DNA of 12,334 bases, taken from contig SIAL01000057.1 in assembly GCA_009691815.1 (NCBI GenBank), positions 1 through 12,334 on the forward strand, given 5' to 3'. The notes beneath the pieces were generated by a model that worked only from the letters and a program-made list of their open reading frames with translations, had not been told where the DNA came from and did no database searches. Positions 1 through 7,578 of the stretch are shown piece by piece. The stretch comes from Gemmataceae bacterium. GTDB taxonomy: Bacteria; Planctomycetota; Planctomycetia; Gemmatales; Gemmataceae. A program made the position numbers and the translations under genes. Every line of letters begins with the position of its first letter. The first letter of the stretch is position 1.

Positions 1-151
1 CCTTCGGGTGCTTCGCACAATTGGAACCTGACCCTTTAGCTCCAAAGAATCATGGAGCTTCCGCTCCACGCTCGCCTGGATTTTTGTCGGTTTGTGGTAA
101 GGAATTGTCGGTTCGAGCCATTCAAAATCTGTGTTTACAAGTCGGTTTTCC

Positions 152-194
152 CCTGTCTACAGGATGTCGACTCATGTCTACAGGTGTCTACAGG
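152..194. repeat. Three copies of TGTCTACAGG
   Basis: The 10-mer TGTCTACAGG occurs at 154-163, 175-184 and 185-194; the last two are directly adjacent. The first copy lies in CCTGTCTACAGG (152-163), a near-perfect palindrome with a 2-nt centre. Clustered repeats with dyad symmetry can be binding sites for a regulator or recombinase, but no adjacent gene supports either role. Confidence 0.55.
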
Positions 195-277
195 TGACGG
201 GTTTTTGGGGGCAGCAGTGGATATCTTTGGTGATTACAACAATTTATTTGCTAATTATGTAATTTACAAAGTTTCTG

Positions 278-343
278 TAGATTCCTGTAAAAATCGAACA
301 ATGTCATGCAGATTGCTTTAAATGTCTTTTAGATTCCTGTAAA
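278..343. repeat. 14-nt direct repeat TAGATTCCTGTAAA
   Basis: TAGATTCCTGTAAA is present exactly at 278-291 and again at 330-343, offset 52 nt. The DNA between is AT-rich and non-coding. It shares the CCTGT core with the TGTCTACAGG cluster upstream, so the two sets could be diverged forms of one motif. Function is unknown. Confidence 0.5.
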
Positions 344-487
344 TGCCAAATGTATCACGCAAAATGTTTCCGGATGCCGACTGCTATCGTTACGGTAGCC
401 GCGGTTCACTATTTTCTTTTCAGATTCTCCATGGCAACACGGGCTTCACCGGGTCCCCGTGGTAGGGAAAAGGTGCCTGCCCGAGGC

Positions 488-537
488 CAAGAACGGCACA
501 CGGAGTGTGCCTACAACTTTGGACCCCTCTAAAGGGG
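488..537 (+). repeat. REP-like hairpin element, copy 1
   Basis: The core is a perfect 7-bp stem, GGCACAC (495-501) and GTGTGCC (505-511), with loop GGA. It is followed by CTACAACTTTGG and a second small C-run/G-run inverted repeat (524-528 with 533-537). The same block recurs at 735-783 with only a few differences. The form fits a repetitive extragenic palindrome-type element. I have the impression that closely similar hairpins recur in planctomycete genomes, but I could not check this. Confidence 0.65.
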
Positions 538-734
538 GGTATAACGGGATGCGGCGCCATTTCTTAATTTGGATTAAGATGAGTCAATTGGGAGGTGATA
601 AAAGGGTACCTGTTACCTTTGAATGCTTCCTGTTCCATGTTAAATTATTTGTCCGTTGCTGGTACGCGTCCGGCTCGTTAAAAAAAACGACCTGCAATCG
701 GGCTTATTGGAGCCAAATTCGATGGGGAATAAAT

Positions 735-783
735 CAAGAACGGCACACGGAGTGTGCCTACTACTTTGGTCCCTCCAAAAGGG
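735..783 (+). repeat. REP-like hairpin element, copy 2
   Basis: Stem GGCACAC (742-748) and GTGTGCC (752-758) with loop GGA, in the same context as copy 1. CAAGAACGGCACACGG (735-750) is identical, and so is the rest up to GTGTGCCTAC. The next 20 bases differ at a few positions (CTACTACTTTGG versus CTACAACTTTGG). It faces the inverted copy at 818-841, giving the head-to-head arrangement common for REP pairs. Confidence 0.65.
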
Positions 784-817
784 TAAAATGCCGTACATCT
801 GACCGGGGATCGAACGA

Positions 818-841
818 AGTAGGCACACTCCGTTTGCCGGT
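818..841 (-). repeat. REP-like hairpin element, copy 3 (inverted)
   Basis: On the minus strand this reads GGCAAAC-GGA-GTGTGCCTAC, one base different from the stem of copies 1 and 2. It lies 60 nt from copy 2 in the opposite orientation, so 742-760 and 820-838 can also pair with each other to form one long hairpin. Only the core is conserved; the downstream CTTTGG part of the other copies is absent. Confidence 0.55.
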
Positions 842-1120
842 GTATTTATTAGCGTTTTGGTAGGAACGGGAAGTGGTTTGGACCGAGTGGATCAGGACCT
901 AAAAACCCATGGAAAATCAGGCAAAAATGATTTGGGTCACTCTGGGTGATTGGCCACCCGCCAATGGCAACCAAGACGCTTTAGACCTTGATGACACGGG
1001 TTGCCCCCCGCCCACAAGGACATTTTTCCCGCAAATGGAAGATTGATTCCCGTGAATAGGTACGGTCAAACGCCTGTGACCGGGTACGATAAAAGAATCG
1101 TGGTAACTTCGGTACGCCAA

Positions 1121-1126
1121 AGGGAG
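1121..1126 (+). promoter_or_regulatory. Ribosome binding site of the 1134 gene
   Basis: AGGGAG lies 7 nt before the ATG at 1134, a good Shine-Dalgarno match at normal spacing. It fixes this start, which is also the one that gives a clean signal peptide. Confidence 0.65.
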
Positions 1127-1133
1127 ATTTCCA

Positions 1134-4100
1134 ATGAAAAGACCAATGCCCCTAGTTAACTTCCTTTTGTTGATAGCAGGATTTGTTTTTTTTGCAAAAG
1201 CCAGCTTATTTGCGGCGGATTCGAAGCGTCCACCCCAAAAGGTCGGGCACCCGTCGATGGAAAGCCCACACGCTTCACCCATCGTGGTTCATGGTAATTT
1301 TGTTTATGTGGTCAATACCCCTGCCGGAACGGTCGATGTGATCGACCGGATGGGGCGGCGAATCGTCGCCCGTATCCCCGTTGGCGTCGATCCGGTCAGC
1401 ATTGCCGTCCGGCCTGATGGCGCGGAGATCTGGGTTTCTAACCATGTCTCCGATTCGGTCAGCGTGATCGACACTGATCCCAAGAGCGTGACCCACTTTC
1501 AAGTCGTAGCCACGATCCAGGAGTTCGATCCAACCACCAAGGCGACCCGTTTCGATGAGCCGGTTGGGATCGCTTTTGCCAGTAACGAAAAGGCTTATGT
1601 TGCGTTGTCTTCGGAAAACCAGATTGCCGTCATTGATGTGGCATCGCGCAAGATAACCAAGCGGCTAAAGATTCTGGCTCAAGAGCCACGGGCGATTTTG
1701 GTCCGTGGCGAACGGCTGTATGTGATCGCGTTTGAGTCCAACAACAAAACCCAACTTTCAGGAGGACCCAGGGACAAGATCGATGGAAATCTGGTAACCT
1801 TCGATGCCTACAAGCACTCGATCCAGAATAACAATGTATTGTCGCTAGGCCATGTCGTGGATATTGTCAAACACCCAAATGTTCCCGACCGCGATTTGTT
1901 TGTCTTCGACACCAAGACGGAAAAACTGCTCGAAACCGTCGAAACCTTAGGCACCCTGCTCTACGGCCTCGCGGTCGATTCAAAGGGTACGGTTTTCATC
2001 GCCCAAACAGATGCTCGAAACGATGTTAATGGGCGAGCGGGCACGAAAAAGCACAGTTTGAAAGAGATGGAAAACCGCACCTTCTTGAACCTTATCACCC
2101 GTGTTCGCTTTAAGGAAGGTCGCCCGGAAAAACCTCAATTCATTGATCTTGAGCCGTTGCCGCCACGACACCCCGAGCTATTCCAAACCCTTGCAACACC
2201 CTTTGCGATTCAAATCACCGACGATGATTCGACTCTGGTTGCCTCGGCTGCCGCATCGGACAAACTTTTCACCGTGGATTCGTCGACTGGCAAAGTCCTT
2301 GGTAGAATCGAAGTCGGATCAGGACCCCGTGGCATCGCCCTCGATGCAATGAACGCGTGGGTACTGAACGCCCTTGCCAACACGGTTTCGCTGGTCGATC
2401 TCGCCGATAAGAAGAATCCAAAAATCGTCACGACCATTCCGCTTGAAGACCCAACCCACCCAACTTTTAAGCGCGGGAGGATTGCGTTCAACACGGCGGG
2501 GGCCTCCACGACCGGAACATTTTCTTGCGCGAGTTGCCATCCAGACGGGCACACCGACCAACTCCTTTGGGTGCTGGACACCCCGGTCGTCAGCGGTGGC
2601 AATCAGATAATGCCGCGAAGCACTATGCCCGTTCGGGGCCTAAGGGATACTGCCCCATTCCATTGGGATGGCATCCCCGGCGACCCCTACGGGGGGATCA
2701 ATAGCGCAAACATACACAAACGAGTCCCACCCAATAGCAGCCTAGACAAACCGGAAAGCACCTCGCGCCATTTGATCGATGGCGGCTTGGCCTCGACCAT
2801 GCACCTCCTAGGCGACATGAAGAAAAATGACGAAGGGAAACTCGGCGAACTGTCGGGCCGGGAGCGGGATGACATGGCCGTTTACCTACTCGGCGTGCCC
2901 TACCCACCGGCCCCCAAAAGGGCTTACACGAACGCGGTTTCCGAACGGGCGAAGACGGGATTCAAACTTTTTCACATCGAAGGCGACCACGATCCCAAAC
3001 AGGCCACCCCGAATTTGTGCGGGAATTGTCACCGTATGCCGTTCCTAGTCAGCACGAAAACCCCCGGCACTGGCATGGATGCGCCCACTTGGCGCGGAGC
3101 CCAAGATCGCTGGCTGATCCTCCCTCAGGGGCGGCTTAACATTATCGACTTCGATTTCTTTCGTCGAGAGATTGAGCAAGGCGCGCCGGAACGGGAGATC
3201 TGGCGGTTTTCGTGGAGCGGCCGGACACGATTCGATCCGGTTTGGGACATGGTCCTAGAGATGGGCACAGGCTTCTCCGGAGCGTTCGCCCGCCAGGTGA
3301 CGATAAACCGAAAGACCGCGGGGGATGACCTTGTGGTAAACCTTCTTAGCGCGCTGGAGGCCTCCGCATCTGATGGGGCCGTGATCCTAGAATGCGATGG
3401 CCTTTTCCTCGACGGGGCGTTGCCTGTGGTTTTACAGTTCGACGCCTTACACCAGGGGGGGACCTATGTAAAAAAGAACGGCGACCGCTTGGCGTTTTCA
3501 CGGAAGGAGTTGCTGGCTCTGGCGGCGGAGGGCAAATTCGTTGGCACCTTCACCGCTCGCCATGGGGCCAAGGCAAGTCTTGATGACCCACAACCCGCCC
3601 TCTGGACATTGGGACCAATCGAGCGACAAATAGGGCGGCAACGGTTCCCGATCCTATACAACGGGCTTTTGAGCATGACCGTCAGCGGGCGGCATTTCCG
3701 TGACGATGCTTTACTGTTCGTTAACGGGAAACGAGTTGCGGGCAAAGTAAAGCGGGAGGCGGGAGAAAAGGTTGTAATCACCTTGGAATCGTTGCCACCT
3801 GTTGGTTTTCAACTCCTGCAAGTGCAGGTCCCAGAGGGAATGTTCAGCAACGACTTCATTTTTTATGTCACCAAAGACGAGGAGGCGGCCAAGGACCTTA
3901 AACAGGAACAAGCCTTGGTCGACACCCCGCCGAGGGATCCGCTCGCCACCGCGATCGCCAAAAGCGACCTCACCGCCGTAAAGAAACTTCTGCCCGATAA
4001 GGCCGCAATCAACAAACGGCGTTCGGAGGGGTCCACACCGCTTGGCACCGCCGCCCTTTATGGGCAAAGGGAGATCGCCCAGTACCTTCTCGACAACGGT

Positions 4101-4400
4101 GCTAATGTGTCCGCCACAAATTCGGACGGCAACACCCCATTGCACCTTGCGGCGTTTTTGTGCCGTTTCGAGGTGGTGCAACTCCTGCTGGAGAGGGGCG
4201 CGGTACCAGTTCAAAAAAATAACAAGGGCGAAACAGCGATCGATGTGGTTTCTGGACCTTGGAGTAAAAACCTGGTGGACATCTATACCGGTATCGGTGC
4301 ATCTAATATTGGTGGGTCTAATGGCTCCAAGTTGGATCTGAAAAAGATTGAGATGGAACGGCCGAAAATGGCCACGCTTTTACGGGATCAGGCCAAGTAA
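1134..4400 (+). CDS. Exported YVTN beta-propeller, di-haem cytochrome c and ankyrin-repeat fusion protein
   Basis: This 1088-residue protein begins with a signal peptide: basic MKR, a hydrophobic core at about 7-26, and a likely cut near SLFAA/DS (residues 24-29). It therefore acts outside the cytoplasm. Residues about 45-440 hold repeats of YVTN/NHL-like beta-propeller type (blocks such as TVDVIDRMGRRIVARIPVG and NTVSLVDLADKK). Haem-attachment motifs are CASCH at 465-469 and CGNCH at 629-633. Between them, residues 498-512 (MPVRGLRDTAPFHWD) resemble segments of MauG/di-haem peroxidase-like proteins, and GTGMDAPTWRG after the second site could supply an axial Met. Residues about 828-905 look like an Ig-like/TIG strand domain. 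About 935-1050 form roughly three ankyrin repeats (GSTPLGTAALYGQREIAQYL, GNTPLHLAAF). Such fusions occur in planctomycetes. An electron-transfer or peroxidase role is inferred; the substrate is unknown. No partner gene is adjacent. Confidence 0.88.
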   Translation: MKRPMPLVNFLLLIAGFVFFAKASLFAADSKRPPQKVGHPSMESPHASPIVVHGNFVYVVNTPAGTVDVIDRMGRRIVARIPVGVDPVSIAVRPDGAEIWVSNHVSDSVSVIDTDPKSVTHFQVVATIQEFDPTTKATRFDEPVGIAFASNEKAYVALSSENQIAVIDVASRKITKRLKILAQEPRAILVRGERLYVIAFESNNKTQLSGGPRDKIDGNLVTFDAYKHSIQNNNVLSLGHVVDIVKHPNVPDRDLFVFDTKTEKLLETVETLGTLLYGLAVDSKGTVFIAQTDARNDVNGRAGTKKHSLKEMENRTFLNLITRVRFKEGRPEKPQFIDLEPLPPRHPELFQTLATPFAIQITDDDSTLVASAAASDKLFTVDSSTGKVLGRIEVGSGPRGIALDAMNAWVLNALANTVSLVDLADKKNPKIVTTIPLEDPTHPTFKRGRIAFNTAGASTTGTFSCASCHPDGHTDQLLWVLDTPVVSGGNQIMPRSTMPVRGLRDTAPFHWDGIPGDPYGGINSANIHKRVPPNSSLDKPESTSRHLIDGGLASTMHLLGDMKKNDEGKLGELSGRERDDMAVYLLGVPYPPAPKRAYTNAVSERAKTGFKLFHIEGDHDPKQATPNLCGNCHRMPFLVSTKTPGTGMDAPTWRGAQDRWLILPQGRLNIIDFDFFRREIEQGAPEREIWRFSWSGRTRFDPVWDMVLEMGTGFSGAFARQVTINRKTAGDDLVVNLLSALEASASDGAVILECDGLFLDGALPVVLQFDALHQGGTYVKKNGDRLAFSRKELLALAAEGKFVGTFTARHGAKASLDDPQPALWTLGPIERQIGRQRFPILYNGLLSMTVSGRHFRDDALLFVNGKRVAGKVKREAGEKVVITLESLPPVGFQLLQVQVPEGMFSNDFIFYVTKDEEAAKDLKQEQALVDTPPRDPLATAIAKSDLTAVKKLLPDKAAINKRRSEGSTPLGTAALYGQREIAQYLLDNGANVSATNSDGNTPLHLAAFLCRFEVVQLLLERGAVPVQKNNKGETAIDVVSGPWSKNLVDIYTGIGASNIGGSNGSKLDLKKIEMERPKMATLLRDQAK

Positions 4401-4490
4401 TCTTCCCAGAACCTCTGGCCCGAAACAATTAAGATAACAGGTATTGAAAAAGTTTTTAAAATATCCTAAACAAAAACAAGTGGTATTCTA

Positions 4491-5234
4491 ATGTCAATTA
4501 CTATTGTTTGCCAATGCGGGGGTCGACTGAAGACACCCGATTCTTTTGCCGGTACAAAAATAAGGTGCCCAAAATGTTCTGCATCTATTTTGGTTTCAAT
4601 TAATGACATTGCTATTGTGGAATCTTTCGAATCAACCCAAATCGATATGAATTCTTCTGGACATTTTACTAACGACTCAACCATAAATGAAGATAGTGAT
4701 TTTAAATTATTGTGCCAAAAATGCAACACAATAATTAGTCCTATTACAAAATTACCAGGAAAAATAATTGAGTGCAGCAAATGCAAACAGTTACTGCAAA
4801 TTCCTGAACAAGATCTAAATAATGAAAATTCTGATATAGCCGAATCTGAAACAAACACACCTAAAAAAAAGAAAAAAAAGAAAAAAATCGCAAAGAACTA
4901 CACCGACTATACTACTTCATCTTCAGACGACAAGTATTGGAACGCAATTGCATCCAATGAAATGCGGCGTCATGGAAACAGTCAACCATCAGTACTTATT
5001 GGTTTTTTTCTTGAATTTTTTGTAGGTTTTTTTAGTGCTGGCATCCTTTCTGGTTGTGGTCTTGCCTATATGGGCCATGGCTATAGTTTTTTAAGAGGCT
5101 CTTTAATAACTCTCGCTGTTTATGTTTTTTTTATAGTTATTTCATGTGGAATTGGTCTTCTTTTTTGGCCAATTTATGCTGGATTGTGTACAATTAAACT
5201 AATAGTTTTTTGTTTTCTTGTATTTTTTATGTAA
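4491..5234 (+). CDS. Membrane protein with two N-terminal zinc ribbons and a poly-lysine run
   Basis: This is a 247-residue hypothetical protein. Two four-Cys zinc ribbons are visible: C7-x-C9 with C26-x2-C29, and C75-x2-C78 with C95-x2-C98. The first (CQCGGRLKTPDSFAGTKIRC) is of a kind I associate with planctomycete proteins. A polar linker follows, then eight consecutive lysines (125-132), then a hydrophobic C-terminal part with segments at about 167-190 and 205-247 that should cross the membrane two or three times. The zinc ribbons would then sit in the cytoplasm. No strong Shine-Dalgarno precedes the ATG. The gene is much more AT-rich than the 1134 gene and ends at a decayed insertion sequence, so it may have been acquired or be evolving quickly. 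The function is not recognised. The ribbon-plus-membrane layout recalls the gene at 10864, but no sequence relation is evident. Confidence 0.75.
   Translation: MSITIVCQCGGRLKTPDSFAGTKIRCPKCSASILVSINDIAIVESFESTQIDMNSSGHFTNDSTINEDSDFKLLCQKCNTIISPITKLPGKIIECSKCKQLLQIPEQDLNNENSDIAESETNTPKKKKKKKKIAKNYTDYTTSSSDDKYWNAIASNEMRRHGNSQPSVLIGFFLEFFVGFFSAGILSGCGLAYMGHGYSFLRGSLITLAVYVFFIVISCGIGLLFWPIYAGLCTIKLIVFCFLVFFM
4863..4887 (+). repeat. Near-homopolymeric A tract inside a coding region
   Basis: Runs of 8, 8 and 7 A are separated by single G (4871 and 4880) and encode the Lys8 stretch. Loss or gain of one A would shift the frame just before the membrane segments and leave only the soluble zinc-ribbon part. 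It could be a slippage site; there is no direct evidence of variation. Confidence 0.6.
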
Positions 5235-5429
5235 TTTGCAATAATCTTGTTGTACTAAAATTTGTTTTATTTATTTACAGTTTCATTTAACTGAATTTAA
5301 ATTATTAACAGTAACCTGTATTTTACTAAAACAATTTTTGCTAATCATTTTTTTCATAATTATTATATGAAAATGTAGTATGTTAAATTTGACTTTAATT
5401 TTATCAATTGTTTACCCTATTTTTAGAAA
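5235..5429. other. Very AT-rich non-coding stretch at the broken edge of the insertion sequence
   Basis: No gene is visible. There are imperfect dyads, such as CAGTT/AACTG around 5279-5292 and CATTTT...TATGAAAATG around 5346-5376. The left half of the ISAs1 element is missing from here, so this is where its sequence was lost or replaced. Confidence 0.5.
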
Positions 5430-6051
5430 TTTCTTGTATTTGCAACTTGGGCCTTGGTGCTCCGTTGGATTAGTCCTCACCTTATCCCTTGGAGGGTAAA
5501 TGAGATCACGGCGATACCGAGGTTGCTTGAATCCCTTGAGATCAAGGGTTGTCTCGTGACGATTGACGCAATGGGTTGTCAAAAGGAGATAGGGAAAAAG
5601 ATTCTGGATAAAGGAGGGGATTACTGCCTTTGTGTTAAGGGGAATCAAAATAATTATGTCTTTGGCATTCCCAAGGGATTCCGTGAGGCATCCAAGTGGC
5701 CTAGATTGGAAGCAATCGGTGTGGTGATCAATGAGACGAAACGGGATGGAAAGATGACGAATTAGGTTCGTTATTACATCCTGAGCCGGAAGATGAATGC
5801 GAAAGAATTTGGGCAAGCGATGCGGGGGCATTGGGGGATTGAAAAACCAACTGCATTGGTAATTGGATGTATCGTACCAAGAGGACAATTGCCTTGTCCG
5901 TTAGGGCCATGCGGATGCCAACTTGGCCATCATTAGGCGGCTCACCTTAAACATGCTTAAGGCCAATAAAACTGAAAAAATGGGAATCATAAATAAACGA
6001 CTCTTTGCGGGGTGGGATATGGACACCTGTGAGGTGGTCCTTGCTGGGTAA
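5430..6051 (+). pseudogene. ISAs1-family transposase, truncated and decayed
   Basis: Residues matching the family start with ATWALVLRWISP (from 5442), then VNEITAIPRLLESLEIKG, VTIDAMGCQKEI and YCLCVKGNQ, all typical of ISAs1 transposases. A TAG at 5763-5765 replaces the Glu codon expected before VRYYILS. An extra A in the run at 5842-5846 shifts the frame inside GHWGIE-NQLHW. In the new frame the text continues (SYQEDN, then GHADANLAIIRRLTLNML, KRLFAGWD) but is broken by TAA at 5860-5862 and TAG at 5902-5904, ending at TAA 6049-6051. The region with the first catalytic Asp is missing. It is clearly non-functional. Confidence 0.85.
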
Positions 6052-6114
6052 CGACTTATGACGCGTTTGCCCTGCGTCCTTGCTGGGTAACGACTTATGA
6101 CGCGTTTACCCTGG
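6037..6114 (+). repeat. 39-bp tandem duplication of the insertion-sequence right end
   Basis: Two units, 6037-6075 and 6076-6114, are identical except for one internal G/A difference and the final base. Each contains GGGTAACGACTTATGACGCG and ends CCCTG at 6070-6074 and 6109-6113. The ATG at 6097, which would be the longest start of the next gene, lies inside the second unit. Confidence 0.8.
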
Positions 6115-6201
6115 TCCAATACCTCGTTTCCTCTGAATCTTAAAGTTACTTTTGATAATAATCGCAACCGGCAAGACCAAAAATTACTGGCATTCCTTTC
6201 T

Positions 6202-7575
6202 ATGTATCCTTATATTTTGAGGAAGCACCCCCTTAACCTTGCCGCAGTTAGGAGTTCGCTTTTGTCCTCAACCGCTTCCATTTTGAATTCCCCAAGTGCG
6301 TTACTGAAAGAAGTTGTTTGCCCCCATTGCTGGCACCATTTTCTCCCCTTTCAGGTGTTGTGGATTTCAAGGCACGATGACCTTTTGGGCGACCCACGGT
6401 TGGGCCGCAATGAACCCCTCCGTTTTTTGCCCACAACCTTCAATAGCAAAGGCAACGCCTATGATCCCAAGGGTATCGAATGCCTAGACCTTGCCTGCCC
6501 CCATTGCCACCTGTTTATTCCCCGATCCCTATTGCTTTACCCGGTCAGCTATTACGCCATCCTAGGCACCCCGGCCAGCGGCAAATCGTGTTTCCTCGCC
6601 TGCATGGCTTGGACCCTTAGAAAAACCATGATCATGCGGTTTGGTCTCGATTTTGGCGATACCGATCCCCGGCTCAACAAGGCCCTCCATGACTATGAAA
6701 ACGCTCTCTTTCTAGGCCATAATCGCGACATTCCCGCCGCTATGAAAGACCTTATTGCCAAAACCCAAACCACCGCCCATGATGTCCACCAAAATGTATT
6801 TTTCGAAGGGCAAAACACCCGCCTGCCAAGGCCCATGCTCTTTGACATCAAGCCCGGAACCGGTCTCCTCGCCAAATCCCACAAAACCGATCCCACCCGG
6901 GTCATTTGTCTTTACGATTCCGCCGGGGAATCGTTCATGCCGGACAACAAATTGGATGATAAATCGCTGGATGTTACCAAATATTTGGCCAAAGCCGCCA
7001 CCGTTTTCTTCCTTTATGATCCGATGCAGGATGGCCGCTTTATTGATTTGATGAAAAAACAGGGAGTCGCCCTGCAGGAAGCGCCTACCACCAGCAACCG
7101 CCAAGATATCGTCCTAAGAGAAGCGGGTGCCCGGATCCGTCGTCTCGATGGCGCCGATCCTTTCAAGGGGAAAAACAGGGTACTCATGGTCCTCTTAGCC
7201 AAGTGGGATTGCTGGCAAGGCCTTATGAAGGGGATCCCGGACGCCCCCCCCATGGTGGATACCCAAGTGGGAGAACCGCCGGCTTTGGATATGAAAATCA
7301 TCAACCATATCTCCCAAGGAATGGAAAGGTTGCTCTTAAAGGTTTGTCCGGAAATCGTTTCCGCCGCTCGCAGTTTTGCCCAAACCGTCTACTTTCTTCC
7401 CGTGAGTGCCTTAGGGATTACGCCGGAATTCGACAAAAATCATTTCGCCGATACAGGCGAACGGCGCTTTAATATTGTTCCAAACAAAATCCAACCCAAA
7501 TGGGTCGAGCTGCCCATGATCATGGCCCTAGCTCGGGACTCCGGCGCGATTCCCACCATGGGCGGAAAGGTCTAA
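6202..7575 (+). CDS. Zinc-ribbon P-loop GTPase of the DO-GTPase2 type
   Basis: A split zinc ribbon comes first: CPHC at 40-43 and CPHC at 99-102, counted from the ATG at 6202. GTPase motifs follow in order: P-loop GTPASGKS at 122-129, DSAGE (G3, DxxG) at 239-243, AKWD at 333-336 in the place of N/TKxD (G4), and SALG at 402-405 (G5-like). This layout fits the double-GTPase family DO-GTPase2, predicted to act with GAP1 proteins as a nucleotide-driven switch. The protein is soluble. The frame is open from an ATG at 6097, but that codon lies in the insertion-sequence end, so 6202 is preferred. Neither start has a clear Shine-Dalgarno, and the true start or promoter may have been changed by the insertion. 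The GAP1-like gene begins 3 nt after the stop. Only one GTPase is visible here. The family name is from memory of motifs, not from a search. Confidence 0.82.
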   Translation: MYPYILRKHPLNLAAVRSSLLSSTASILNSPSALLKEVVCPHCWHHFLPFQVLWISRHDDLLGDPRLGRNEPLRFLPTTFNSKGNAYDPKGIECLDLACPHCHLFIPRSLLLYPVSYYAILGTPASGKSCFLACMAWTLRKTMIMRFGLDFGDTDPRLNKALHDYENALFLGHNRDIPAAMKDLIAKTQTTAHDVHQNVFFEGQNTRLPRPMLFDIKPGTGLLAKSHKTDPTRVICLYDSAGESFMPDNKLDDKSLDVTKYLAKAATVFFLYDPMQDGRFIDLMKKQGVALQEAPTTSNRQDIVLREAGARIRRLDGADPFKGKNRVLMVLLAKWDCWQGLMKGIPDAPPMVDTQVGEPPALDMKIINHISQGMERLLLKVCPEIVSAARSFAQTVYFLPVSALGITPEFDKNHFADTGERRFNIVPNKIQPKWVELPMIMALARDSGAIPTMGGKV

Positions 7576-7578
7576 ATC

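Larger units (their letters stand above)
1..1133. other. Intergenic region with no convincing gene; carries short repeats
   Basis: I see no recognisable protein in this stretch on either strand. Open frames at 52-321, 459-863 and, on the minus strand, 640-828 and 917-1282 resemble no family I know, and two of them run through the hairpin repeats listed separately. At 38-59 there is an inverted repeat, AGCTCCA/TGGAGCT, with an 8-nt loop and no T tract, so it is a poor terminator. The first bases in frame 1 read to a TAG at 37-39 and could be the tail of a gene that lies outside the window. The region may hold old mobile DNA, but this is a guess. Confidence 0.6.
5430..6114 (+). mobile_element. 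Truncated ISAs1-family insertion sequence, right part
   Basis: The element has the C-terminal part of an ISAs1-type DDE transposase followed by a right end that terminates in CCCTG (complement CAGGG, the usual tip of ISAs1-family ends). The end sequence is present twice, at 6037-6075 and 6076-6114. The left end and the N-terminal half of the transposase are missing, so it cannot move on its own. It ends inside the first codons of the open frame of the GTPase gene downstream. Confidence 0.7.

Noticed and set aside
52..321. 89-codon open frame on the + strand
   Set aside because: No recognisable motif, no ribosome binding site, and it runs through the TGTCTACAGG and TAGATTCCTGTAAA repeats.
488..841. 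CRISPR-like reading of the three hairpin repeats
   Set aside because: There are only three copies, the spacing is uneven (about 247 and 80 nt), one is inverted, and no cas gene is near.
459..863. 134-codon open frame on the + strand
   Set aside because: It contains all three hairpin repeats, and its translation resembles no protein; probably chance.
917..1282. 121-codon minus-strand frame upstream of the propeller gene
   Set aside because: It overlaps the signal-peptide coding region of a well-supported gene, and its sequence has no family features.
2210..2602. Minus-strand frames inside the propeller/cytochrome gene (also 3464-3781 and 3711-4214)
   Set aside because: They are antisense shadows of a gene with clear domains and good codon structure.
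4406..4418. CCAGA/TCTGG stem just after the propeller gene as a terminator
   Set aside because: The stem is only 5 bp and no T tract follows.
5412..5888. Minus-strand 158-codon frame across the transposase remnant
   Set aside because: The plus strand shows unmistakable ISAs1 transposase motifs, so the opposite frame is a shadow.
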